A DNA stretch of 34,623 nucleotides from Campylobacteraceae bacterium (GCA_027081355.1 JALWKP010000155.1:1-34623), one strand, 5' to 3'. Shown: positions 15,767-25,253, counted from the stretch's first letter. Notes: generated by a model not told the origin, from the letters alone. Numbers and translations are program-made.

Positions 15767-17107
15767 TTACTTCCCAAGACAAAATTCGCTAAACATTTTG
15801 TCTAAAAGCTCTTCGTGGCGATACGGCCTGGTTATTTCATTAAGTGCATCTATAGCTGAATTTATATGATAACTAAAAAACTCCAATTCCATATTTTTCA
15901 ATGGCTCTTTTGCATTTTCTATTTCTGCAAGCGCTTTTTTAACAGATTCTATCTGCCTGCTTGAAATAAGCATCAATTCATCTGTTTTAGAAATCGTATT
16001 TAAAATTGTTTCTATCTCTTTTATCAAAGCTTCTACCGATTCTTTCGCACTTATTTTAACAGTTATAAAATTTTTAAAATAGTTAAAATCAATATTTTGA
16101 GCTTTGTCTATTTTATTTAAAACCACAATAACTTTTGTCTCTTTTGTATTTTTAATTAAATCTAAAACTTTTAAATCTTCGTCATCTAAAGGGTTGGAAG
16201 CATCAAATACAGCAACAACGATATCAGACTCTTCAAGCCATTTAATAGAGCGCTCTACCCCTATTTTTTCTATAATATCACTTGCATCTCTAATTCCGGC
16301 GGTATCTGCTACTCTAACAATATGCGAACCGATTTTAATCTGCTCTTCGATTGTGTCTCGTGTAGTTCCTGCAATATCGCTGACTATTGCGCGCTCATAA
16401 TTTAGCATTTTATTTAAGATAGAACTTTTGCCGACATTCGGTTTTCCCACAATTGCCAGCCAAAAGCCTTCTATTAAACCTTTTCTTCTAATACTTGATT
16501 TAACAATATTTTCCAAATTTAAGCGGACTCTTTCAAGTGTGTCTGCTAACTGCTTTGCCAAATCTTGTGGAATATCCTCTTCGGCATAATCTATCATTAC
16601 TTCTGAATGAGCCATTAAACCGATTAAACTAGCTCTTGCCTGTTCTATAAATTCTCTCAATTCGCCTCTTAGCTGTCGTGCCAAAACTTTTGCACCGTCA
16701 ACGCTTTTACTCTCTATCATTTTAGCAATAGCTTCAGCTTCGCTTAAATCTATTTTTCCGTTTAAAAAAGCTCTTTGGGTATATTCTCCCGGCTTAGCCA
16801 GCACTGCCCCAAAATGCAAAAGAGTATCTAAAATCTCTTGAGCTATTACAATACCGCCGTGACACTGAAACTCTACAATATCTTCGCCCGTAAAGCTGTG
16901 AGGAGCTTTAAAGTAAATAACTATTGCTTTATCAATTAAATCCCCGTCTTTGTTGTAAATAGAGGTTAAAGTTGCATAACGGTTTTTAAGTTTTCTGTTT
17001 TTAATTAAATTAGAAGAAATTTTAAGCGAGTCTGCTCCGCTCACCCTTACTATGGCAATAGAACCGACCCCGCTAGCTGTTGCGATTGCAACTATTGTCT
17101 TACTCAT
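15767..17107 (-). CDS. mnmE: tRNA uridine-5-carboxymethylaminomethyl modification GTPase MnmE
   Basis: With MnmG, MnmE modifies the wobble uridine of several tRNAs. The 446-residue protein has the N-terminal tetrahydrofolate-binding domain (1-118), a helical domain and an inserted G domain. The latter shows G1 GKPNVGKS (221-228), G3 DTAG (268-271) and G4 NKID. The C-terminal catalytic cysteine motif FCLGK is intact (C443). The gene is the last of the rpmH-rnpA-yidC-jag-mnmE run and begins where jag ends. Confidence 0.97.
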   Translation of the reverse strand: MSKTIVAIATASGVGSIAIVRVSGADSLKISSNLIKNRKLKNRYATLTSIYNKDGDLIDKAIVIYFKAPHSFTGEDIVEFQCHGGIVIAQEILDTLLHFGAVLAKPGEYTQRAFLNGKIDLSEAEAIAKMIESKSVDGAKVLARQLRGELREFIEQARASLIGLMAHSEVMIDYAEEDIPQDLAKQLADTLERVRLNLENIVKSSIRRKGLIEGFWLAIVGKPNVGKSSILNKMLNYERAIVSDIAGTTRDTIEEQIKIGSHIVRVADTAGIRDASDIIEKIGVERSIKWLEESDIVVAVFDASNPLDDEDLKVLDLIKNTKETKVIVVLNKIDKAQNIDFNYFKNFITVKISAKESVEALIKEIETILNTISKTDELMLISSRQIESVKKALAEIENAKEPLKNMELEFFSYHINSAIDALNEITRPYRHEELLDKMFSEFCLGK

Positions 17108-17946
17108 CAGCGTTTGTTAAAATCGTTAATTACAATGTATCTTTCACCGTTTTGGCTCTTTTTAATTGCAACATATTTATTAGGAAATACTTCCCTCAAA
17201 TACTCTAAAGCAATTTGAACCAAAATACCGTTAAGCTCACGGGTTTTTCCCCATCCGTGCTGATTAACATGTTCAATAACTTGCTGCATCTGGTATTTTA
17301 TCATATCTTGCTGTGAAGCTAAAAATTGTGCAATTTCTAATTTTAAATATAAACCGTAAGTTGGATTAATCCAATTAAATAAAAGGTAAGAAAGCGCATT
17401 ATATCGATACCCCTCTTTACCTATAAGCAATGCCGCATCATTGCCGTCTATAAAAATATATGCCGTATTATCTTCTATATCCACTTCAATTGTATCTATA
17501 TCAAAACAGCTATGAGAAAAAAGCTCTTTTATTTTGTTTTCCAAAGTCGAAGCATCTATACTCTCTTTTTTAATTTGCTCAGGCTTTTTAGGGGTATATT
17601 CTTTTTTACTGTTTTTCCCAAAAAAAGAATTTACAATTTCAGTATCAACATTTATTGATGACCCCTCCCCTTCCGTATTTTTAAAAGTTTCATCATTTTG
17701 CTCTTCTTTTTTTGAAATTAAATCTTCTTTTTCCGTTTTATTCTCTTCTTTTTGCTCATTTTTAGGCTCAGTTTGCTGCGGCTTTTTCATTGCAACTATT
17801 ATTGCCTGTTTTGCAAAAAGACCAAACATTCCTTTTTTAGGATATTGAACTATATTATATTCCAAATCTTCTATACTGCATCCTAACTCTTTAGATGCCT
17901 GCGCACAAGCTTCAGCTAAAGTCGGCGCTTCAAATTTTTTCATCAT
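17107..17946 (-). CDS. jag: Jag/KhpB-like RNA-binding protein
   Basis: This 279-residue protein begins with the Jag N-terminal domain (about 1-50: FEAPTLAEACAQASKELG and KKGMFGLFAKQ). A long charged, low-complexity linker rich in Glu and Lys follows (about 55-130), then a KH-like domain (about 135-210, with DGNDAALLIGKEGYR). The C-terminus, where an R3H domain would be expected, lacks a clear R-xxx-H motif, so that domain is absent or highly divergent. Homologues bind RNA and affect cell-wall synthesis in Gram-positives; the role here is unknown. It starts two bases after the yidC stop and ends at the mnmE start. Confidence 0.9.
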   Translation of the reverse strand: MMKKFEAPTLAEACAQASKELGCSIEDLEYNIVQYPKKGMFGLFAKQAIIVAMKKPQQTEPKNEQKEENKTEKEDLISKKEEQNDETFKNTEGEGSSINVDTEIVNSFFGKNSKKEYTPKKPEQIKKESIDASTLENKIKELFSHSCFDIDTIEVDIEDNTAYIFIDGNDAALLIGKEGYRYNALSYLLFNWINPTYGLYLKLEIAQFLASQQDMIKYQMQQVIEHVNQHGWGKTRELNGILVQIALEYLREVFPNKYVAIKKSQNGERYIVINDFNKR

Positions 17947-17947
17947 T

Positions 17948-19558
17948 TTAAGACTCCGTATTTTTTTGTGCTTTCATTTTTAATTTATGTTTTTGATATG
18001 CCTTATTAATATAGTATTGCTGAGCAATTGTCAAAATATTATTAACCAGCCAGTAAAGGACAAGCCCTGATGGGAATGTCAAAAAGAAGAAAGTCATAAT
18101 TACCGGTAAAAATTGGAATACTTTTTGCTGCGTCGGATCAGTCATTGTATTTGGTGTAACTTTTTGCTGAATGAACATTGTAACACCCATTAAAATAGGC
18201 AAAATATAATATGGGTCTTGACGAGAAAGGTCGGTAATCCAGCCAATCCACGGCGCTCCTTGCAACTCATCTGCATTTAAAAGAACACGGTAAAGCGCAA
18301 AGAAAATAGGAACTTGCAATAACATAGGCAAACAGCCCCCCATCGGATTTGCCCCGTGCTTTTTGTAAAGCTGCATCATTTGCTGATTCATTTTAGCAGG
18401 ATCTTTGCCGTATTTTTCTTTAATCTCTTGCATTTTAGGAGCAAGATCTTTCATTTTTTGCATAGACATTAACCCTTTATAAGAAAGAGGGAAAAGAACA
18501 GTTTTAACTAAAAGAGTAAACAGAACAATCGCCCATCCCCAATTTCCTACAAATTTATAAATTGCAAACATAACTTTAAAGAATGGTCTCGAAAGAAAAG
18601 TAAACCACCCAAACTCTATTACATTTTCTAATCTCTTATCTATAGAGCTAAATAATTTCCACTCTTTTGGTCCTACATACCCTAAAAAATTTTCACTCCC
18701 TTTTACATCAATAAATACAATAGGTTCTTCTTCATAATTCTTTATACCAGATTTTGTCACAAAAGCTGTAAACTGACCTTTTCTCTTCATTAAAAGAGAA
18801 GTATAATATCTGTCTTCCGCCGCTGCTATTACAGCATTGCTAAATATTTTTTGCTCTTTTACATCTCCTTTTTCAAAAGTTTTAGAAATTCCGTCTGAAT
18901 TGTAAATTAGCACACCTCTTACAACCAAATACCTGCTTTTGTCTGCTGTAGGTCTAAAGCCCGGTGTAATATAATACTCCTTATTGCCGGCTTCTATTTT
19001 TAAATCATAATTTCCTTCAGGGTAAAATTTAATAATTTTTTTCAATTTTACAGAACCTAAATTTTGCTCTAAAATTAATTCTTTACTGCCGTTTGTTGCA
19101 TCCACTTCGCTTGCATTTGCAGTATAGTCTGTTTTAAAAGCCAAATTGTTTAATTCACCGTTTTTAAATCTTACTTCCAATGGCTTAACTGTATTTTTAT
19201 TGATTAAATCCAATGGTTTGTTATCTGCAGTTTTATACTTTTTCTCTTTTAAAACAACACTGTCTATTCTTCCTAACGAATCTATTTTAAGTGTGTATTT
19301 TTTTGTTTGAACCGTAGCAATAATTTTTGCTTTTTTCTTTTCCGTTACAGGTGCAGCTTTATTCATTTCTTGCACCTTTTTGTGCTCTGCCATAGGCGCT
19401 TTTGGAGCACTATCTTTTGCTGTTTTAGCAACAGCCTCTGTCTTATTCCCCTCCGAATTAAATGCTTTTTTAGGCATTAAATAGCTAAATCCTGCTAAAA
19501 CCAAAGCCGATAAAACTAATGCCAAAAGCAACCTCTTATTCATATCCGCATTTTCCAA
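17948..19558 (-). CDS. yidC: Membrane protein insertase YidC
   Basis: YidC inserts and folds inner-membrane proteins, alone or with SecYEG. The 536-residue protein has the Gram-negative layout: an N-terminal span (about 10-26), a large periplasmic beta domain (about 60-315), and the conserved C-terminal hydrophobic core (about 325-520). LFPLSYKGLMSMQKMKDLAPKM, GGCLPMLLQVPIFFALYRVL and SGLVLYWLVNNILTIAQQ are partly or wholly visible signatures of that core. The start given is TTG 19558 behind AAAAGG. The ATG five codons later lacks a ribosome site, and the longer form fits the N-terminus of relatives. No yidD gene lies between rnpA and yidC. Confidence 0.95.
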   Translation of the reverse strand: MENADMNKRLLLALVLSALVLAGFSYLMPKKAFNSEGNKTEAVAKTAKDSAPKAPMAEHKKVQEMNKAAPVTEKKKAKIIATVQTKKYTLKIDSLGRIDSVVLKEKKYKTADNKPLDLINKNTVKPLEVRFKNGELNNLAFKTDYTANASEVDATNGSKELILEQNLGSVKLKKIIKFYPEGNYDLKIEAGNKEYYITPGFRPTADKSRYLVVRGVLIYNSDGISKTFEKGDVKEQKIFSNAVIAAAEDRYYTSLLMKRKGQFTAFVTKSGIKNYEEEPIVFIDVKGSENFLGYVGPKEWKLFSSIDKRLENVIEFGWFTFLSRPFFKVMFAIYKFVGNWGWAIVLFTLLVKTVLFPLSYKGLMSMQKMKDLAPKMQEIKEKYGKDPAKMNQQMMQLYKKHGANPMGGCLPMLLQVPIFFALYRVLLNADELQGAPWIGWITDLSRQDPYYILPILMGVTMFIQQKVTPNTMTDPTQQKVFQFLPVIMTFFFLTFPSGLVLYWLVNNILTIAQQYYINKAYQKHKLKMKAQKNTES

Positions 19559-19723
19559 AACAAAACCTTTTCAAAAATATTTTAAAACAAATAGAATTAT
19601 ACCCAAATATGACTAAAGAGGAACTATTATATAGGTTTATTAAAAATTATATAAAAAAAATTTTTTAAAGATTACCAAACTTAACTATTTTGCTGTATTA
19701 AGATATTGATTATTTGTGTATTT

Positions 19724-19770
19724 ACTAACACTAATCACTAATCACTAATCACTAATCACTAATCACTAAT
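19724..19770 (-). repeat. 7-bp tandem repeat at the rnpA 3' end (tract 3)
   Basis: About six copies of ATTAGTG (minus strand) run from inside the last rnpA codons into the gap before yidC. The words contain TAG and TGA in several frames. There is no hairpin core and no complementary second half. The final LVISD of RnpA is encoded by this repeat. Confidence 0.85.
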
Positions 19771-20096
19771 TTAAGTTTTCTATAAATATATTTAAATGTT
19801 TTTGCTATTTTTTTAAAATCGCTGTTTAAAATAGGCTTTTTTGCCACAAAAATATATTTACCGTTTTTAAGTTTTGAAGAATTTTGAATAAAGTGAGCTT
19901 TTAATAATCTTTTTGCCCTGTTTCTAGCAACTGCATTCCCTACCTTTTTGCTAGCCACAAATGCAAACTCTTTACTGTCTGCTTCTTTATAGAAAAGCAC
20001 GAACCACTCCGTATGCCAACAGTGTGTCGGCTCAGAGTAAATTCTGTTAAACTCTTTAGATGAGTTTAAACTTTTAAAATCTCTTACGCGGCTAAT
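19752..20096 (-). CDS. rnpA: Ribonuclease P protein component, with non-canonical start
   Basis: RnpA is the protein subunit that helps RNase P mature tRNA 5' ends. The core has [20 protein letters not shown] and GKYIFVAKK, and the typical N-terminal segment [12 protein letters not shown] is encoded upstream of the first GTG (20000). Starting at that GTG would remove about 30 conserved residues. Between that GTG and an in-frame stop just upstream of 20096 there is no ATG, GTG or TTG. The candidates are ATT at 20094-20096 (given; AAAGG nine bases upstream; 114 residues) or GTA at 20085-20087, where relatives have their Met. It overlaps the end of rpmH. The last residues lie in a tandem repeat. 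Confidence 0.85.
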   Translation of the reverse strand: MSRVRDFKSLNSSKEFNRIYSEPTHCWHTEWFVLFYKEADSKEFAFVASKKVGNAVARNRAKRLLKAHFIQNSSKLKNGKYIFVAKKPILNSDFKKIAKTFKYIYRKLKLVISD

Positions 20097-20218
20097 CTCT
20101 TTCTACCTTTAGCGCGTCTTGCATTGATTACTTTTCTTCCGTTTTTAGTTTTCATTCTCGCTCTAAAACCGTGAGTTCTTTTGCGAGGCGTATTGTGCGG
20201 TTGATATGTTCTTTTCAT
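20084..20218 (-). CDS. rpmH: 50S ribosomal protein L34
   Basis: This 44-residue basic protein begins [18 protein letters not shown] and ends GRKRLAA, matching L34 along its whole length. AAGGAACAGGCA precedes the ATG. It is the first gene of the rpmH-rnpA-yidC-jag-mnmE block. In many bacteria this block lies near the replication origin; dnaA and oriC are not in this window. The TAA stop overlaps the presumed start region of rnpA, so translation of the two genes may be coupled. Confidence 0.97.
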   Translation of the reverse strand: MKRTYQPHNTPRKRTHGFRARMKTKNGRKVINARRAKGRKRLAA

Positions 20219-20248
20219 TGCCTGTTCCTTAAAAAAATTGTGCGTATA

Positions 20249-20267
20249 TTAGGAGTTGCACCCCTAA
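20249..20267 (-). promoter_or_regulatory. Leader hairpin upstream of rpmH
   Basis: On the minus strand TTAGGGGT, loop GCA, ACTCCTAA gives an eight-pair stem with one G-U pair. It lies about 30 bases before the rpmH start, with a run of seven T between. It could be a leader structure or weak attenuator; there is no other support. Confidence 0.35.
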
Positions 20268-20309
20268 AAATGTTCGCAATACTACCTAAAATATACTTAA
20301 AAGTTATTT

Positions 20310-20327
20310 AGACTTGTTGCAATATAA
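20310..20327. repeat. Solo copy of the 18-bp end of the 71-bp palindromic element
   Basis: AGACTTGTTGCAATATAA differs from the arm at 15631-15648 by one base. No matching complement is nearby, so it is a single end or a remnant. It directly abuts the far end of repeat tract 4. Confidence 0.7.
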
Positions 20328-20427
20328 GGTAGAAGGATGAAGGAAGAAGGCAGAAGAGTTAATTTACAAACTCTTCACCCTCCAATTATCCATTATCCAT
20401 TATCAATTATCAATTATCAATTAAAAC
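20328..20427 (-). repeat. Stop-adjacent word repeat with hairpin (tract 4)
   Basis: Read from the fabI stop on the minus strand, C-free words TTGATAA and TGGATAA come first. A hairpin follows (GAAGAG and CTCTTC around an AT loop), then pyrimidine words such as CTTCATC and CTTCTACC. It separates fabI from the rpmH leader. Confidence 0.75.
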
Positions 20428-21258
<831 letters not shown>

Positions 21259-21325
21259 TTAAAATTTTTTTTGCTATTTTAACATAATTTTATCTCTAAA
21301 TCTATAAATATTACAAAGGTTTGCA

Positions 21326-21814
21326 ATGAATAATACATTAATTCTCTCAACAGGCGGAACTTTTAATAAAATCTATAATCCAAAAACAGGAAACTTAGAT
21401 ATAGATGCAAAAAATAGCGCCGTTAAATCTATTCAAAAACATTGGCTAAGCGATTATAAATTTGACACTGTCATAAACAAAGACTCTTTAGATTTTACCA
21501 ATTTAGACAGAGAAGAACTTTTTAAATATGTAAAAAACTGCAATTACGAAAAAATTGTTATTATCCACGGCACCGATACAATGGATTTAAGTGCAAAATA
21601 TCTGTCTGAAAAAAATATTCAAAAATGTATAGTTTTCTGCGGTGCAATGGTTCCTTTCAGCATAAACCCCATAGAAGCGACAGCCAATTTGGCTATGGCT
21701 TTGGGGTTTATAAAGAATGCAAAAAACGGCATATACATCTCTATGAACGGAACTGTTGATATTTTTAACAAGGTTATAAAAAATAGAGAAATAGGAAAGT
21801 TTGAAGAGATGTAA
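21326..21814 (+). CDS. Asparaginase-like single-domain protein
   Basis: This 162-residue protein matches only the N-terminal catalytic domain of type I/II L-asparaginases, which are usually about 330 residues. It has STGGTFNKI (8-16) with the nucleophile Thr12, and HGTDTMDLSA (81-90) with the second Thr-Asp pair (T83, D84). The catalytic-lysine region is less clear; CGAMVPFS stands where TGAM is usual. The C-terminal domain that completes the active site in the normal dimer is absent. The stop is immediately followed by a repeat tract. It may be a genuine small family rather than a truncation, because the sequence is clean and ends on a charged tail. Confidence 0.8.
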   Translation: MNNTLILSTGGTFNKIYNPKTGNLDIDAKNSAVKSIQKHWLSDYKFDTVINKDSLDFTNLDREELFKYVKNCNYEKIVIIHGTDTMDLSAKYLSEKNIQKCIVFCGAMVPFSINPIEATANLAMALGFIKNAKNGIYISMNGTVDIFNKVIKNREIGKFEEM

Positions 21815-21911
21815 GTGATTAGTGATTAGTGATTGGTGATTGGTGATTCGTTTTTTCGCAAATCACTATTCACTATTCACTATTCACTAATCACTATTCA
21901 CTAACTACCAA
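21812..21911. repeat. Convergent word-repeat tract with inverted halves (tract 5)
   Basis: It fills the gap between the convergent asparaginase-like and PBP2 genes. Left half: GTGATTAGTGATTAG-type words starting at the stop. Right half: complementary AATCACTATTCACT-type words. The centre is CG, six T, CG. Each gene's transcript would thus end in a C-free first half followed by its complement, and a long hairpin could serve both directions. Confidence 0.85.
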
Positions 21912-23735
21912 TCAATAAATATCTTTAAGCAGCCTCGGTGTAATCATTTCTCCAAAATAGCCTTTTTGATACATCCACCTGTAAATTTTTGCTGCAATGG
22001 GTCCTGCTGTGCTTCCGCCGTGCCCGCCGTGCTCAACCAAAACGGTAACTACATATTTAGGGTCGTTAAACGGTGCAAATGTTGTCAGCCAAGCGTGAGA
22101 GCGGTGAAAATATTCCAATTCACTCTCTTTAGCCCTTCGTTTAACATCTTGCGAAATAGAAGTCACTTGCGCCGTTCCTGTTTTGCCTGCAATAACTATC
22201 GGCATTTTATGAAGCGCTCTGTAAGCTGTTCCTCTTCTATTATTGCAAACATCATACATACCGCTTCGGACAATATTAAAAATATTAGGGTCAAACCAAA
22301 CTTTTTTTGACTTCTCAACATATGGCTTGCCGTCAATTTGCGTAGCAAAATGAGGAGTAACCAAATATCCTGTTGCTAAAAAAGCCGTATATCTTGCAAT
22401 TTGCATAACAGATACATTGGTATATCCCTGTCCAATAGCTGCAATAGCAGTTTCTCCCTTATACCAAGGCTGTTTATATCTTTTTTGCTTCCACTCTTTA
22501 GTCGGCACTACGCCTTTATATTCACGAGGCAAATCCACACCTGTTCTTACCCCTAAGCCAATAGAATTTAAACCTTTTGATAAATTATCTATGCCAATGC
22601 CCAAAGCCTTATCATAAAAGAAAACATCGCAGCTTTCTCTAATTGCCTTTCTTAAATCTACATCCCCATGTCCCCAATGAGACCAGCATCTGAATTTGTG
22701 CTTGCTCTTGCCTATATGAATATAACCTCTGCAAAACTCATGTTTTAATATATAATTTCCTGCAACCTTAGATACCGCCAAAGCATCGCCCATTTTTATG
22801 GTAGAACCCGGAGGATAAAGCGCATGAACCAGTTTATTTGTAAAAGGATGCTCTAAATTATTTTGTATTTTTTTCCAATCTTTAGAACTGATTCCATCAA
22901 CAAAAAGATTCGGGTCATAACTAGGTGTGCTCACAGCTGCTAAAATTTCTCCGCTTGTCTTCATAACTATTACAACAGCTGAGCGGTTTTCATCTTCTAA
23001 AGTATCATAAATAAATTTTTGCAAATGCGCATCTACGCTTAATTTTAAATTTCTATTTCCTTTTGGGGGAATATATTTTAAAACCTTTAACTCTTTATTA
23101 TAAGCATTGACTTTCACAACCCTTTCACCCGGTTCCCCTTGCAAAACTTTATTGTAATATTTCTCTAATCCGGCTTTTCCAACCTTTCCTACAATTTTAA
23201 CAATTTCATCTTTTTTTATATCTTTTTGATTTGCTTTTCCGATATATCCGATAATATGAGCCATATATTTGCCGTAAGGATAATACCGCTTTGTTGCAGC
23301 ATCTATTTTTATATCACTGTTTAAACTCAATACAGGATAAACCCTTAACATGTCTTCATAAGGAATAAAATCAATTACCTGAATATATTTATGATTATAA
23401 GGAGAATTTTTCTTTTTATAAACCTTTTTTAACAAATCTATATCAATATTGCTAAAAGATTTTTTAATAAGTGCTAAAATTTCATTAAACTGCTTGCTGT
23501 TTATTTTTAACCTAGGTTTAATAGCTAAAGAAAAACCTATTTTATTGCTTGCCAAAAGATTATTTTCCCTATCTAAAATCTCCCCTCTAGTCGGTTTAAT
23601 TTTACTTGACTGCTCAACATTTTCTTTTGCCAATCTCTCGTAATAAAAATTCGATTTTATACTTATATTATAAAGCCTGTTAATCATAAGAACCCATATG
23701 ACAATCATAAGCAGAATAATTAATTTATATTTCAT
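21912..23735 (-). CDS. mrdA: Penicillin-binding protein 2 (class B transpeptidase)
   Basis: PBP2 cross-links peptidoglycan during cell elongation. The 607-residue protein has one N-terminal span (about 4-20). The class B dimerisation region carries the TRGEILDRENNLLASN motif (49-64). The transpeptidase domain has S311-T-I-K314, S368-C-D370 (a variant of SxN) and K518-T-G520. The start overlaps the upstream MreD-like gene by four bases (ATGA), as expected for a rod-shape operon. It ends the large minus-strand envelope block. All catalytic motifs are intact. Confidence 0.95.
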   Translation of the reverse strand: MKYKLIILLMIVIWVLMINRLYNISIKSNFYYERLAKENVEQSSKIKPTRGEILDRENNLLASNKIGFSLAIKPRLKINSKQFNEILALIKKSFSNIDIDLLKKVYKKKNSPYNHKYIQVIDFIPYEDMLRVYPVLSLNSDIKIDAATKRYYPYGKYMAHIIGYIGKANQKDIKKDEIVKIVGKVGKAGLEKYYNKVLQGEPGERVVKVNAYNKELKVLKYIPPKGNRNLKLSVDAHLQKFIYDTLEDENRSAVVIVMKTSGEILAAVSTPSYDPNLFVDGISSKDWKKIQNNLEHPFTNKLVHALYPPGSTIKMGDALAVSKVAGNYILKHEFCRGYIHIGKSKHKFRCWSHWGHGDVDLRKAIRESCDVFFYDKALGIGIDNLSKGLNSIGLGVRTGVDLPREYKGVVPTKEWKQKRYKQPWYKGETAIAAIGQGYTNVSVMQIARYTAFLATGYLVTPHFATQIDGKPYVEKSKKVWFDPNIFNIVRSGMYDVCNNRRGTAYRALHKMPIVIAGKTGTAQVTSISQDVKRRAKESELEYFHRSHAWLTTFAPFNDPKYVVTVLVEHGGHGGSTAGPIAAKIYRWMYQKGYFGEMITPRLLKDIY

Positions 23736-24175
23736 ACAACCACCGCCGCAATAATGTCATAAATAAATGAAAATATCAATAAATGGTCATAATTTACACT
23801 GCTTTGGTCTGTTATAAAATCGTATCCCCCCAAAAGCACAAAATAGATAAAATTAATCAAAAGCACAGTTGCAACATAAACACACTTTTTGCAAAGTTTT
23901 ATATATGCCAATTTATGCTTAATAAAAAAATAAAAAATAAGTGTAGATATTGGCATTAAAATTAAAGGCAAAGATAAATTTAATTCCAAACTAAACATAT
24001 AAAGCAATGCATATACTATATAGTCATATCTCTCTTTCTCCAACCCCAAAACCAAAACAAGCCCGGAAAACCCTACAAATAAAGGCAATGTAACATATAT
24101 AGAAATTAGCATTGGATAAAATACAACCAAAGCTACGATTAATAAAAATTTTAAACTTTTTACTACCTTATCCAC
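23732..24175 (-). CDS. Small polytopic membrane protein, MreD-like
   Basis: This 147-residue protein is strongly hydrophobic with about five spans and a short N-terminal basic stretch. Size, topology and its four-base overlap with the PBP2 gene match MreD, the rod-shape membrane partner of MreC and PBP2. The sequence itself is too hydrophobic and divergent for a firm assignment from motifs. mreB and mreC are not in the window. It follows the GNAT gene by nine bases. Confidence 0.6.
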   Translation of the reverse strand: MDKVVKSLKFLLIVALVVFYPMLISIYVTLPLFVGFSGLVLVLGLEKERYDYIVYALLYMFSLELNLSLPLILMPISTLIFYFFIKHKLAYIKLCKKCVYVATVLLINFIYFVLLGGYDFITDQSSVNYDHLLIFSFIYDIIAAVVV

Positions 24176-24184
24176 TTGCCTTCC

Positions 24185-24643
24185 CTAAACTTTATAAATT
24201 AAAGACACTTCATTACATACCGGAAAATGAATACATTTAACACAATCCAGCCAAATTTTATGTTCTGGAATTTTCTCTTTTTCTATCTCTTTAAATCCCG
24301 CTTTTTTAAAAAATTCGGGAATATAAGTTAAAACCAAAATCTCTTCTGCGCCCAACTCTTTTGCCTCTTTTTTGCAATACTCAAGTATCTGTTTGCCTAT
24401 TCCTTTGCCTCTTGCATCTTCGCGGACAATAAAACTTCTAAATTCTGACAATTTAGGCGAATGGATATGAAGCGCTCCGTAACCCAAAAGTTCGCCGTTT
24501 TCAAAAGCTAAAATGTAACTTCTTATATTTGTAGCAACCTCATCGTTGCTCCGTTTTAAAATTATTCCATCTTTTATCTCTTTAAGAACCATTTTTTGCA
24601 TTTTAGGTATATCTTTTAAAGTTGCTTTTCTTAATTCAATCAA
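24185..24643 (-). CDS. GNAT-family N-acetyltransferase, possibly a short N-acetylglutamate synthase
   Basis: This 152-residue protein has the GNAT acetyl-CoA site V..DARGKGIGKQIL (about 74-86), beta strand 4 before it and EEILVLT after it. The C-terminal segment EHKIWLDCVKCIHFPVC resembles the end of ArgA-type acetyltransferases, where a similar W-x-DC-x-x-C stretch occurs. Stand-alone short N-acetylglutamate synthases are known, and such a role in arginine synthesis is plausible but not proven. The start overlaps engB by eight bases. Confidence 0.75.
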   Translation of the reverse strand: MIELRKATLKDIPKMQKMVLKEIKDGIILKRSNDEVATNIRSYILAFENGELLGYGALHIHSPKLSEFRSFIVREDARGKGIGKQILEYCKKEAKELGAEEILVLTYIPEFFKKAGFKEIEKEKIPEHKIWLDCVKCIHFPVCNEVSLIYKV

Positions 24644-25253
24644 ATTCCACCCCGAAAATATAATTTAAAATCTCTTTGTGCACCCTCTCTTGTCCCGTCT
24701 TTTTTAAATTTGAAATTACAATAGAGCCTGGATAATCCCGCTTTAATTTCGCCATCTCTTTTTGCTTTAACTTGTCGCCCTTGGTAAAAACGGTTAAAAG
24801 TTTTTGGTCATCTCGTAAATTGTTTTTTAAAAACTCTTCAACTCTATTATCTATTTCGGTTCTTGGATGCCTTGCATCGCGCAAATGTATAAAGAGCCTG
24901 ATTGCAACTCTGTGCTTAATAAATTCAAGCAGATTTTTCTGCCAAATCTCTTTTGTGCTTTTAGAAACTTTTGCATAGCCAAAGCCCGGCAAATCCACAA
25001 AATAGAGCGGATAACGGTTTTGATTATACAGATACTCAATATCAAAAAAGTTAATAAGCTGCGTTTTCCCCGGCGTTGCAGAACTTTTTGCCAAAGCTTT
25101 TCTGTTAGTCAGCAAATTTATCGTAGAGCTTTTGCCGACATTAGAACGCCCCATAAAAACAACTTCGCTTCGGCTCTCATCAACACTGTCTCTAATACTT
25201 TGAGCCGATTTAACAAATTCAGCTTTTACAATTTTTGGATACTCTTTTTGCAT
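24636..25253 (-). CDS. engB: Ribosome biogenesis GTP-binding protein EngB/YihA/YsxC
   Basis: EngB is a GTPase needed for 50S subunit assembly. The 205-residue protein shows G1 GRSNVGKS (35-42), the G2 threonine in SATPGKTQ, G3 DLPG in FVDLPGFGYAKV, and G4 TKGD. The length is normal. It begins directly after the lptA stop and overlaps the GNAT gene by eight bases, inside the envelope operon as in C. jejuni. Confidence 0.95.
   Translation of the reverse strand: MQKEYPKIVKAEFVKSAQSIRDSVDESRSEVVFMGRSNVGKSSTINLLTNRKALAKSSATPGKTQLINFFDIEYLYNQNRYPLYFVDLPGFGYAKVSKSTKEIWQKNLLEFIKHRVAIRLFIHLRDARHPRTEIDNRVEEFLKNNLRDDQKLLTVFTKGDKLKQKEMAKLKRDYPGSIVISNLKKTGQERVHKEILNYIFGVEFD

Noticed and set aside
17107-17946. 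Separate KH and R3H genes or a frameshift in jag
   Set aside because: The frame is continuous; only the C-terminal R3H motif is weak, which suggests divergence rather than breakage.
19724-19770. CRISPR array
   Set aside because: The units are only 7 bp, contiguous and without spacers; the same holds for the other word-repeat tracts.
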